Shown here piece after piece: positions 1 through 7,334 of a stretch of 11,104 bases of DNA. A model generated the notes under the pieces. It was given only the letters and a program-made list of their open reading frames with translations. It was not told where the DNA came from and ran no database searches. This stretch comes from Entrophospora sp. SA101 (Eukaryota > Glomeromycota > Glomeromycetes > Entrophosporales > Entrophosporaceae): contig CAUDNR010002558.1 in NCBI GenBank assembly GCA_958430865.1, forward strand, positions 32,376 through 43,479, read 5' to 3'. How positions within the stretch are numbered: the first letter of the stretch is position 1; each line of letters starts with the position of its first letter. Position numbers and translations under genes: made by a program.

Positions 1-64
1 AAACAGCCTAGAAGCAAAAGCTGATAGGTTTGGACACAAAGCTAAAACACTTTTCCAAAATCTA

Positions 65-72
65 GTTGGGTC
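65..72. repeat. Target site duplication, left copy
   Basis: GTTGGGTC lies directly before the left MITE end. The identical copy at 204-211 follows the right end. Confidence 0.8.
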
Positions 73-203
73 TAAAGACTAGTGCTGTAATCCAAAAAAA
101 AAAAGTATGGTTGCAAAAATGGTCGCAAAGGTAATTGCAACCACTTTTTATATGCCGTAAATACAATTACTACCATCATCATAATTTACGGCACTAGTCT
201 TTA
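73..203. mobile_element. 131-bp MITE with 8-bp target site duplication
   Basis: The ends are inverted repeats of about 18 bp, TAAAGACTAGTGCYGTAA, with one mismatch (T/C). The element is flanked by exact direct repeats GTTGGGTC at 65-72 and 204-211. An 8-bp duplication fits hAT-type transposition. The boundary is slightly ambiguous, because the same bases can be read as a 6-, 8- or 10-bp duplication with the inverted repeat lengthened or shortened. Inside are two further inverted repeats: GGTTGCAA/TTGCAACC (109-116/135-142) and GCCGTAAAT/ATTTACGGC (154-162/184-192). There is no coding capacity. It interrupts the hAT transposase frame, which continues correctly if the element and one duplication are ignored. 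Confidence 0.85.
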
Positions 204-211
204 GTTGGGTC
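204..211. repeat. Target site duplication, right copy
   Basis: GTTGGGTC lies directly after the right MITE end and matches 65-72 base for base. Confidence 0.8.
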
Positions 212-870
212 TTTTGTTATTGATGGTTGCCATAATGAATTAGATTTGAAATAACTTTCTTTATACAAATAGTTATGCCATTCATCAATGAATTGATTGC
301 CATCCAGATCAGAATATAAAGAACAAAATAAATTGTAGGCAAACTCTTGAATTCTTAATGTATGTACTGGATTAATCCCATTGCCATGATGAAAGGGATG
401 TAAATACCATGTGACTAAAAAAATAGGATCATAAATTTTTTTCCATCTTTTTTCAATTTCTTGTCCCAAATTAATTTTGATTGAATCAAGATTAGATGGA
501 ATTTTCTCAATTACACCTCTCAGCCATGCCCAAGATGCAATAACATGACCTAAGTTAGCATGTTCAGATTCCAATATCTTTATAATAAATTCATATGGTT
601 TCAGCACATTGATAAAGATGTCTAATGCTTCCCAAAAAGTTTGGTCTTCAATTGTATTAACAACCTTTCTATCATTATTTTTTGGTAATTAGAACATCTG
701 GATGTGCTATTGCCATAATCTAAAATTAAATAATATTTATTAATTTGTTAAAGGTTGCAACATTTTCAAGAAATAAAATATCAACTTACCTTTAATTGGT
801 TTTTATATTTAAGAATTTGTTCTGCTACTTTTATAAAAGATCCCCATCTAGTGATACATGGATATTGAAA

Positions 871-1279
871 CCTAAAAAACATCTATCTACTAAATTAGCA
901 GAAGAACAAAGAAAATTAGTTAATCAATATTATTCAAAGGGTAAAACACAATATTGCAGCATTGATGCCACTGCTCATTATAGTTATGATTGAGTCCAAA
1001 ATGTTCATGTGCCACATTCAGATCAACAAGTAAGTAAAATTTATTACCTTAGTCCATGTAAAGTTCATTTATTTGGTATTCAAGATGAAGCAGTAAGGGA
1101 ACAAATTAATTATGTTCTTAATGAAAATGAAATTATAGGAAAAGGACCAAATGGCACACTTAGTTTGATCTTTGATGGAATTAAAAAATTAAATAAAAGT
1201 GAAAAACATTTAAAAATTACTTGTGATAATGCTGGTGAACAAAATAAAAATAATACCACTATATATTTGATTTTATTTA
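871..1279 (+). pseudogene. DDE-type transposase-like gene, copy A (fragment)
   Basis: The reading is KHLSTKLAEEQRKLV, YYSKGK, then YCSIDATAHYSYD, a TGA stop (991-993), VQNVHVPHSDQQ, LSPCKVHLFGIQDEAV and ITCDNAGEQNKNN. The Asp in SIDATAH (964-966) and the Asp in CDNAGEQNKNN (1225-1227) sit where catalytic Asps of a DDE/RNase H-fold transposase are expected. The same layout occurs in animal DUF7869-like proteins (FDYAQQVHLP ... DNCSGQNKNK). Compared with copy B it lacks 12 codons after HLS and everything upstream. The upstream part is replaced by the antisense hAT fragment, so an apparent start at 796 is an artefact of the junction. The 3' end is cut by a Tc1/mariner insertion at TA (1278-1279). 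Family assignment is from memory; the homology to copy B is directly visible. Confidence 0.7.
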
Positions 1280-1607
1280 CAGTGTGCAATGAAAATAATG
1301 GCAGTTTGCGATACAAATTTGATTTATTTAGAAAATAATAAATTGTTTGTTTACATAATTTACGAATTGAGTATTCGTTTGTTTACACTCTAACAAACAC
1401 GTAAATAGATAAAAATTTATTGTTATTTTCACTTTTGCTACTTAAAATCTATAAAAACATGGTTAATACAAAGCTTGAAACACAATGTAAAACTATTTTG
1501 CATTTTTGGCTCAATGAAAATTCGTTCGGCTAAAGAAATATATCAAAGAACAAACATTCCCTTGCGTACTATCAAACGTAACCTCCAAAAGCTTAGAGAA
1601 ACGGGTA
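996..1607 (+). repeat. 612-bp direct duplication, copy 1
   Basis: By eye it matches 3647-4258 with no differences (offset 2651). It covers the end of the DDE-type gene, the TA junction and the first 328 bp of the Tc1 insertion. Left of 996 the two copies still align, but with about 11 substitutions, one 1-base indel and a 36-base gap in roughly 114 aligned bases. Right of 1607 they do not align at all. Confidence 0.9.
1280..1607 (+). mobile_element. Tc1/mariner element, 5' fragment (copy A)
   Basis: It starts CAGTGTGCAATG directly after a TA dinucleotide, as Tc1/mariner ends do. About 180 bp of non-coding leader precede an ATG at 1459. From there runs MVNTKLETQC and then FWLNENSFG followed by TAA. 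A +1 shift restores SAKEIYQRTNIPLRTIKRNL, a helix-turn-helix typical of Tc1 transposase N termini. The fragment ends abruptly at 1607 (GGGTA), where a SAP-like coding sequence begins. No catalytic domain and no right end are present. It is identical to 3931-4258. Confidence 0.75.
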
Positions 1608-2252
1608 AAGGCAGAATTAAATGGTCTTAAATTGTCAAAGAATGGTAAAAAAGAAGATTTGGTGAATCGATTGATAGATTATTACCAGAAAAATGATGGG
1701 AAAGATGATGATAGATTGAAAAATCAGATTGAGCTAAAATACTTAAAAGAGAGATAAAATCAGAATTTTACAATAGACCACATAAAAAGAAACAGGAATC
1801 GGTGGATTCTCTGGTGCCTCATGAACATGAACCTGATCATATATATCAGATAACAGTGGGAAAGAACCACCCAATTAAGGTTAGACAGAGAGTGACAACA
1901 GAACTTTGATCTTTTTTATTGTGACTAATTTGTATATATCATATTAGGTGAATGGTTTTAAAGAGTTACATGAATATCTCCATACATATCATAAGATTTA
2001 TTTGTATTTTGTTGTTCCAAAGGATAAATTTGAAGACTTTTCTTATCAAAAATATGTGACAACCACCGAAGAGAGTTTAAAGGGTGGAATAAATCAAATG
2101 ATTGGATTTTGAAAAAAGTTGTTCAATATGTTCTCAGAATGGATTTAAAAGTTGAAGTTTCAAAACATAAAAATGAGGAGGAAGATAACATAGTAGATGA
2201 TAAATTTGTAAAAAAAGGAAATGTAAAATTGCTATCAAATTTAGTATTTTAA
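1605..2252 (+). pseudogene. SAP motif plus Crinkler/RHS-like C-terminal gene, broken
   Basis: It starts mid-domain: AELNGLKLSKNGKKEDLVNR (about 1611-1670) fits the SAP helix-loop-helix pattern, a putative DNA-binding motif. That frame stops at 1755-1757. A shifted frame gives KKKQESVDSLVPHEHEPDHI and YQITVGKNHPIK. A probable 68-bp intron follows (1880-1947, GTTAGA...ACTAAT...TTAG). After it comes VNGFKELHEYLHTYHKIYLY, then FVVPKDKFEDFSYQKY. A second frameshift near 2080-2095 leads to WILKKVVQYVLRMDL and an acidic/basic tail ending at TAA 2250-2252. The run YQITV..HPIK, YFVVP, QKY, QYVLRMDL resembles the C-terminal module of fungal Crinkler/RHS-like multicopy proteins. That is a recollection without a search. 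The missing 5' end and at least two frameshifts make it a pseudogene. Confidence 0.5.
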
Positions 2253-2722
2253 ATTACTTTAATAACAGTATGCATTCTTTTATATATTTTTTAAGTTTTT
2301 CATAATAAAAATGTGATTTTTTCTGAACCAATTTACAATTCAAATAATTTGGCTGGCTTTATAATTATAAAATTTCCAATGCACCAACACCATCATTATC
2401 TCCTTTTTTGAGATGTGCTACATGTCACTTTTTTTTCTCTTCAAAAAATTGTTTGATTGGTATGAACAGTTTTCCAACAACTATGAGTTTTTTTTTTTTT
2501 AATATCTAACTAAAATATAGAAAAATACATAATTATTTAAAGATAGCAACTATTTTCATTAAATTATTATTAATGAAAATAAAATATTGCAAATATTTAT
2601 TAATTCTTTGCCTTTTAAATATTTTGTTCTTTGATTGGTCTCTCTGCATCTCTCTTTATCTCATCCAAATTTTAAAAAACATACAAAGTGGACATAAAAT
2701 TATATATATAGGGATAGTGTAT
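2253..2722. other. AT-rich gap with a faint coding relic
   Basis: There is no intact gene. On the minus strand around 2350-2490 the reading KLFIPIKQFFEEKKK, stop, HVAHLKKGDNDGVGALEI looks protein-like but is broken by stops and I cannot place it. T runs occur near 2420-2440 and 2489-2500. The plus-strand reading frame open from 2573 is hydrophobic until 2722 and is probably a chance extension of the next gene, whose family-like start is at 2723. Confidence 0.4.
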
Positions 2723-3930
2723 ATGAAAAGTAATGATAAGTATAATGGTTCTAATGAATATCAAAAGGCAATTGATTTTTTAGAAAAAGGTTGTAATTGT
2801 GGTTGTTCTGCAAAAATTCCTAAGGAAAATTTTGCAGAATTAAGGGAATTCTTTCAAGCACTTTCCAAGTCTGAACAAGACATATTTTTAATGGCCCAAC
2901 TTAAATCAATGGATGGTGGATCAATAAGTAATAGTAAACACCTCAAAATAAAGCTAGACCTAATAAAAGAACTTTCTATCACTGAGATCACAATACACCT
3001 CTTTATCAATCAATATGTTAGGAATTGGCAGAACTTATTTTGAAAATATTAGAAATCATCTGATGAACAATAGACTTATATGAAGAGTTCATGGCAATAT
3101 AAAGAAGATGCCTCAATGAAAAACCAAAATGGTAATTGATAAAAATGTTGCTGAAGTGATAAAGAATTTTCTGGAAAATTATGCAGAAGTTCATGGATTA
3201 TCAAGTCCAGGAAGAAGTAACAATAGAATAACTCAATCAATTGTATTCTTACCAGCTGAAATGAGTTATAAATCTGTGCGCAGAGATTTTCTAGCTGGTC
3301 TGGAAGAAGATAACAAATTGAAATCCTTTAAAATATGATGCATTCAGAAAGTTATGAAATCAATTTACACCAGAAATTCAAATTATGAGTCCAAGAACTG
3401 ACTTGTGTGATACTTGCCAGCATTTTAGAGATGGTTTACATTATAATGCTCGCCAAGAGGAAGAAGCTAAAGATTTACTTAAAAGATTTAAAGAACATCT
3501 ATCCAAGGCCAAACTAGAAAGAAATTATTATAATAAAAATACAAAACTAGCAGAAGAACAAAGGAAATTAGTTGATCAACATTATTCAAAGGGGAAACAC
3601 CATATTGCAGTATTGATGCTACTGCTCATTATAGTTATGATTGAGCCCAAAATGTTCATGTGCCACATTCAGATCAACAAGTAAGTAAAATTTATTACCT
3701 TAGTCCATGTAAAGTTCATTTATTTGGTATTCAAGATGAAGCAGTAAGGGAACAAATTAATTATGTTCTTAATGAAAATGAAATTATAGGAAAAGGACCA
3801 AATGGCACACTTAGTTTGATCTTTGATGGAATTAAAAAATTAAATAAAAGTGAAAAACATTTAAAAATTACTTGTGATAATGCTGGTGAACAAAATAAAA
3901 ATAATACCACTATATATTTGATTTTATTTA
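2723..3930 (+). pseudogene. DDE-type transposase-like gene, copy B (fuller, degraded)
   Basis: The ATG at 2723 begins MKSNDKYNGSNEYQKAIDFL, followed by a Cys cluster (CNCGC) and IPKENFAELREFFQALSKSE. Segments then continue in different frames: RPNKRTFYH-stop-DHNTPLYQ (about 2955-3015), NQYVRNWQNLF, ENIRNHLMNNRLI-stop-RVHG (3042 on), MVIDKNVAEVIKNFLENYAE, SYKSVRRDFLAGLEED, then YDAFRKL-stop-NQFTPEIQIM, SPRTDLCDTCQHFRDGLH with a CxxC, and a Lys/Glu-rich stretch to HYSKGK. A 1-base loss near 3597 shifts the frame before CSIDATAHYSYD, stop (3642-3644), AQNVHVPHSDQQ and CDNAGEQNKNN. The likely catalytic Asps are at 3615-3617 and 3876-3878. At least four frameshifts and five TGA codons interrupt it. 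A Tc1/mariner insertion at TA (3929-3930) removes the C-terminal part. Domestication is unlikely with this many breaks. Confidence 0.75.
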
Positions 3931-4258
3931 CAGTGTGCAATGAAAATAATGGCAGTTTGCGATACAAATTTGATTTATTTAGAAAATAATAAATTGTTTG
4001 TTTACATAATTTACGAATTGAGTATTCGTTTGTTTACACTCTAACAAACACGTAAATAGATAAAAATTTATTGTTATTTTCACTTTTGCTACTTAAAATC
4101 TATAAAAACATGGTTAATACAAAGCTTGAAACACAATGTAAAACTATTTTGCATTTTTGGCTCAATGAAAATTCGTTCGGCTAAAGAAATATATCAAAGA
4201 ACAAACATTCCCTTGCGTACTATCAAACGTAACCTCCAAAAGCTTAGAGAAACGGGTA
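3647..4258 (+). repeat. 612-bp direct duplication, copy 2
   Basis: Matches 996-1607 with no differences seen. Here the Tc1 reading frame simply continues past 4258, so this copy is in its natural context and the first one ends in a foreign junction. Confidence 0.9.
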
Positions 4259-4446
4259 CCATTGAAGGTAAACAAAGTAGTGGTAGACCATCGAAGGTTA
4301 CACAAACTCTTTCACGTTCCTTGGGTCAACATATTCGTCATAATTCTGCTTTAACAACCCGTCATCTTTCTTTATTAGCCCAGGAAAAGCATAATATATC
4401 GATTTCTCATACTTCTATTTGGAGACATGAAAAAAAAGGGGCATGA
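3931..4446 (+). mobile_element. Tc1/mariner element, 5' half (copy B), inserted in the DDE gene
   Basis: It begins CAGTGTGC after TA (3929-3930). The transposase start is ATG 4110, whose frame stops at 4182-4184; a +1 shift gives the frame open to 4446. Visible are SAKEIYQRTNIPLRTIKRNL (first helix-turn-helix), the GRPSK hinge, and LGQHIRHNSALTTRHLSLLA followed by ISISHTSIWRH (second helix-turn-helix). This is the bipartite DNA-binding domain of Tc1 transposases. The DDE catalytic domain, normally twice as long, is absent. The reading ends at a stop after KKGA, and I find no right terminal repeat downstream. It is a dead fragment. Confidence 0.75.
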
Positions 4447-4528
4447 GAGAAATATGTTCAATATTAGTTCAAGAAAGTTGAAAATTTGATTTATGAATTC
4501 AACAAAAATTTTAATTCTTCGCTAAAAC
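4447..4528. other. Short spacer between Tc1 fragment and minus-strand pseudogene
   Basis: AT-rich. No terminal repeat matching CAGTGTGCAATG is seen, so the exact 3' break of the Tc1 element is unresolved. Confidence 0.4.
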
Positions 4529-5168
4529 TCATCCTCCAGTGTCCCAATAATTTTCAACTTCATTGTTTGTTGATGAACTGATGAGAGAACTTGATTCACA
4601 GCTAACTTTCTTTTTCTCCTTCCTCTCATCTTCGTCACTTTCATAAACTGCAACTCTAATTTTGACAGATTGTTTTTCATCAAATGAATCATTCCTCCCT
4701 AGAAATTTCCTTAATTAACATTTTCTTTTTATCATCAATGATTCTGTCGATTTCAGAATTGCACTTTTTATCCTCTAGAGTATAATCCATATTTTGGTGT
4801 GATAATAATTGTACTCGTCAAGTTTATCTAATAACATTATATGCTACTAATCGAACCATAACCCTTCAATTTCAATTTCTTCATGGTGTGAGTTATCATC
4901 CAATTTTTTGAAAAGTCTCTTAGTCGGATTCTTTAATATATCTTGAATTGGTTCCATGGTCACATGGTTTTACGAGTCTATATGCTATTTTGACAATAAA
5001 TTAGTACCAGTGCGTTGTATGAATATGCCAGGTAGGGCCCTGGTCATTGATAATAGATCGCCAACATTGTTCTGAATTAAATACAGATTTGAGATAACTA
5101 ATATTTATCGAGTGCTACCATAACTGATCGATTGAACTAGTCGAAAGAATCCTTAGTATTAGTTGCAT
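4529..5168 (-). pseudogene. Unrecognised gene, heavily frameshifted
   Basis: From ATG at 5168 the minus strand reads SSIDQLW-stop-HSINISYLKSVFNSEQCW, then RSIINDQGPTWHIHTTHWY, stop, FIVKIAYRLVKPCDH. A shift near 4958 leads into MEPIQDILKNPTKRLFKKLD, then DNSHHEEIEIEGLWFD, two stops, and HIMLLDKLDEYNYYHTKI. A further shift gives TLEDKKCNSEIDRIIDDKKK and MLIKEISREE. A last shift returns to DSFDEKQSVKIRVAVYESDE, an acidic/basic stretch, and ends NEVENYWDTGG-stop (4529-4531). Residue composition is protein-like throughout and the breaks are local, so this looks like one decayed gene of about 210 codons. I do not recognise the family. A multicopy transposon or expanded-family protein is possible. 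Confidence 0.5.
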
Positions 5169-5665
5169 ATAAAAAACCAAGTTCTCTTTTTTCTCCATAT
5201 ACTTTTTAATTTACAATGTAATATCTAACATATATTAATCAAAGCAAATGTGTAAACAAAATACATCGTTACCTATTGACGTTAAAATAAACGTTATCTT
5301 AACCGTCGTTTGTCATTCTTGGTATTATCAAATGAAAAAGGTTTGTTGTGCTCTACTAACCATACATCCATTACAAGCGAACACATACACTCTCACATTA
5401 ATTATTTTGCCACAGATTAATATCTTAAACACTTTTGCACTGGATTAAGTAAGTGACTTGCACTATACTAGTGTTGTTTATTATGGGAAATATTGACATA
5501 GGCAAAATTTACTTATTAATGAAAATATTAAATTTACATATATAAAATTAATAATTACAACACATTACCAATCACGAGTAATAATATCATGTCTAATATT
5601 AATTAATTAACTAATTATCTATCTATCCATCTATTTATTTAATAATTATAATTAACAGTTAATTG
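5169..5665. other. Gap without a supported gene
   Basis: A 66-codon plus-strand frame (5248-5448) has no recognisable motif and is probably chance. A perfect short palindrome CACTA-TAC-TAGTG lies at 5461-5473. ATCT-type tetranucleotide repeats occupy about 5617-5640. The rest is AT-rich. Confidence 0.5.
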
Positions 5666-5671
5666 TTTATT
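5666..5671 (-). promoter_or_regulatory. Probable polyadenylation signal AATAAA
   Basis: The minus strand reads AATAAA just over 20 bases after the stop of the K+/H+ exchange-related gene. A second AATAAA lies further downstream. This is consistent with the 3' end but not proof of it. Confidence 0.45.
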
Positions 5672-5693
5672 ATCTCAAGCTTTTTTATCACCA

Positions 5694-6797
5694 TCATGAT
5701 TTATTATCTTTTTGAAGTCTTTCTAAAATTTGATGCCTTGCTCTTTTCATCTCAACTTCCAAAACAGAAATACCAAGAGCTTTGGAAATTCGACGAATCG
5801 TATCTTCGTCAATTATAGATTTATCTAAATCTAGATCGTTATAAATTAGATTTAATTTATTTGAATCAGTCGGGACAAGTCTCTTGTCGTTAATAATATG
5901 TTGAAGATGTGTTGCTCCTTTATATGCTGATATTTTTTGGGGGGGAGGAAGGATGAGATGTGTTAATTAATCAATCAAGGAATCAATCAAATCAACAGAT
6001 AGATAGACAAACAACAAAACAAATTATTTCTTTTTCGCTCCCAAGAAATCTTCTTCACACACATACATATATAAAAAATTTAAATAAATACCTTTGTAAT
6101 GACTGTATAATCTAAAAAGGTTATAAAACAAAGGAATGTTTGGTAATATAGGAACTAGAGTAAAAGTTGCAGATAAAGGCAAACATAAACCAGAATAAAT
6201 CATATATCTACGATGATACGGTATTTTTCTTTCTAATAATTGTTCAATATTTAAAATGATTTGATTTGGTGTTACCACTTTAGAAGGATATAGTAACGGT
6301 ACCTGAGAAAGAGAGAGGTAAGATGAGAAGGAGGAGGGAGGGGAGGGAAGAAATTAATAAATTAATTAATACTTGTATTATGTGTTTTTCTTTCTTTTCC
6401 TTTTTCTATTCGTTTTATTTGTGTATATGAAAAGACAATGCTCCTCTTTCTCTCTATCTCTATCTCTATTTCTTTTTCTTTTACTATCTTTATAATTAAA
6501 TAATAATAAACTTACTTTACTTTTATCATCTTTATTAACATCACCATCTACTACTCTTCCTTCACGAATTGGTATACTTTTTAGAAAATATTCTTGATAA
6601 TCCATTCTATCCAATAATTTCTGACCAGCATTATAAACTCGACCTTTTATACTTTTTTTCTCTGCGTATGATAACTCTTTCCATTTTCTTGCAGCTAAAT
6701 CTGATGCTTTTGATAGATAAGTTGGTGGTTTATCAAAATTACTGAGACAATAATATGTTAATTGATTTTTAAATAAAGGTATAACAAAAAATTTCAT
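5694..6797 (-). CDS. Mitochondrial K+/H+ exchange-related protein (Mit_KHE1 family), 3 exons
   Basis: Exons are 6797-6516, 6302-6092 and 5926-5694; introns are 6515-6303 (213 bp, GTAAGT...CTCAG) and 6091-5927 (165 bp, GTATTT...TATCAG). The joined frame is 726 nt, 241 aa. The start is fixed by an in-frame TGA two codons upstream. Residues 1-17 (MKFFVIPL...TYYC) match the family N terminus. GQKLLDRMDYQEYFLKSIP (58-76) matches the family block G..LLDR..YEEW.LKSIPP. VPLLYPS (95-101) follows the first splice. YHRRYMIYSGLCLPLSATF, then LVPILPNIPLFY and RLYSHYKAYKG (about 123-168), is the hydrophobic core and the family signature. The C terminus (DEDTIRRISKALGISVLEVE) is helical, as in homologues. 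Yeast Ydl183c of this family acts in the inner mitochondrial membrane in K+/H+ exchange and matrix volume control, together with the LETM1/Mdm38 function. Both splice junctions restore conserved sequence, so the model is strong. Confidence 0.9.
5927..6091 (-). other. Intron 2 of the K+/H+ exchange-related gene
   Basis: 165 bp, GTATTT donor and ATATCAG acceptor. It splits the Ala165 codon after the first base. Simple TTGATT-like repeats and a C run lie inside. Confidence 0.8.
6303..6515 (-). other. Intron 1 of the K+/H+ exchange-related gene
   Basis: 213 bp, GTAAGT donor and CTCAG acceptor. It contains an AGAGAT-type simple repeat (about 6449-6476) and a long pyrimidine tract before the acceptor. 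It is phase 0 between K94 and V95. Confidence 0.8.
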
Positions 6798-7334
6798 ATT
6801 TCAAAAGGATGGATTTTTTTTCTATAATTATCTGAACTTGCACATTTTTATGTAATACAAACTAACACGTGTAACTCGAAATTGATAATAAATAAAGTAA
6901 AAATCAATCAATTTTTAGTTATATAGAAGCAAAAAAAAATAGCATTGTAAGACTCACTTTCGCTTATTAATTATTTTATTTGACCTACTGCTGCAAACAA
7001 TCTCCCAAATTTGGTTGGAATCCACTCATTTCATTCCCACATACGGGCATTGTATTGTATAATAATAATAATAATATATTTTAGCGGGTTAACTCGTTAC
7101 CAATCTGGATGAAAAAATCCTTAATATTAATATTATATTAACATCAAATTTCCTATTATATTATTATATTTGAGGTTTTCTAATAATCGGAGTTGAAGAA
7201 TTTAAAGAATTAGAAAAAATTCACAATTAAAAATAGAAGCAAAAACTCAATATTACTTGAATAACCGAAGAAAATTATAGTAACAATAATACTGAAATTT
7301 GATTGAAAATAATTGTACTCGACAAAACTGAGAA
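6798..7334. other. Intergenic region between divergent units
   Basis: It holds the presumed promoter of the minus-strand gene near 6798-6900 and an AAT trinucleotide run at about 7059-7076. AT-rich sequence then leads to the hAT fragment. No coding region is supported. Confidence 0.5.
6865..6872. promoter_or_regulatory. E-box palindrome ACACGTGT upstream of the K+/H+ exchange-related gene
   Basis: A perfect 8-bp palindrome with a CACGTG core lies about 70 bases before the start codon. CACGTG is the core of bHLH sites such as yeast Cbf1. Function here is inference from position only. Confidence 0.3.

Larger units (their letters stand above)
1..876 (-). pseudogene. hAT-family transposase, middle to C-terminal part, broken
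   Basis: Read right to left, the upstream exon (about 876 to 790) gives YPCITRWGSF and then a helix ending KYKNQLK; TRWGS is typical of hAT transposases. A clear intron follows (720-789, 70 bp, GTAAGT...TTTTAG). The next exon gives HPDVLITKK and then stops, because one base seems to be missing from an A run near 685. One frame over, the reading continues as VVNTIEDQTFWEALD and runs on through ESEHANLGHVIASWAWLRG, EKRWKKIYDP and WYLHPFHHGNG to ITKDPT at about 212. There a MITE (73-203) interrupts it. Beyond the MITE (1-72) the same frame resumes with RFWKSVLALCPNLSAFASRL, the start of the hAT C-terminal dimerisation region, and leaves the window. The apparent start at 607 is a GTG inside the gene, not a true start. 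Domain assignment is from remembered family resemblance. The MITE and the frameshift make it non-functional. Confidence 0.8.

Noticed and set aside
796..993. 65-codon plus-strand frame starting at 796
   Set aside because: Its first half is the antisense of the hAT exon (TRWGSF...KNQLK). Only the second half belongs to the DDE-type copy A.
1110..1316. Minus-strand frame, repeated at 3761-3967
   Set aside because: Antisense shadow of the duplicated DDE-type segment, with no motif of its own.
2983..3644. UGA read as tryptophan (alternative genetic code)
   Set aside because: The same gene has several frameshifts, both intact genes end in TGA, and TGG is used normally in the Tc1, hAT and K+/H+ genes. 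Mutation explains the stops better.
4529..4560. CCAGTGTCCCAATAATTTTC taken as the right Tc1 end
   Set aside because: It is in the wrong orientation, does not match CAGTGTGCAATG beyond a few bases, and is coding (NYWDTGG) for the minus-strand pseudogene.
5028..5043. CCAGG..CCTGG with GGGCCC as a regulatory palindrome
   Set aside because: It lies inside the minus-strand pseudogene (NDQGPTW) and is explained by coding sequence.
5248..5448. 66-codon plus-strand frame
   Set aside because: No recognisable motif, no splice or promoter signals. Length is within chance.
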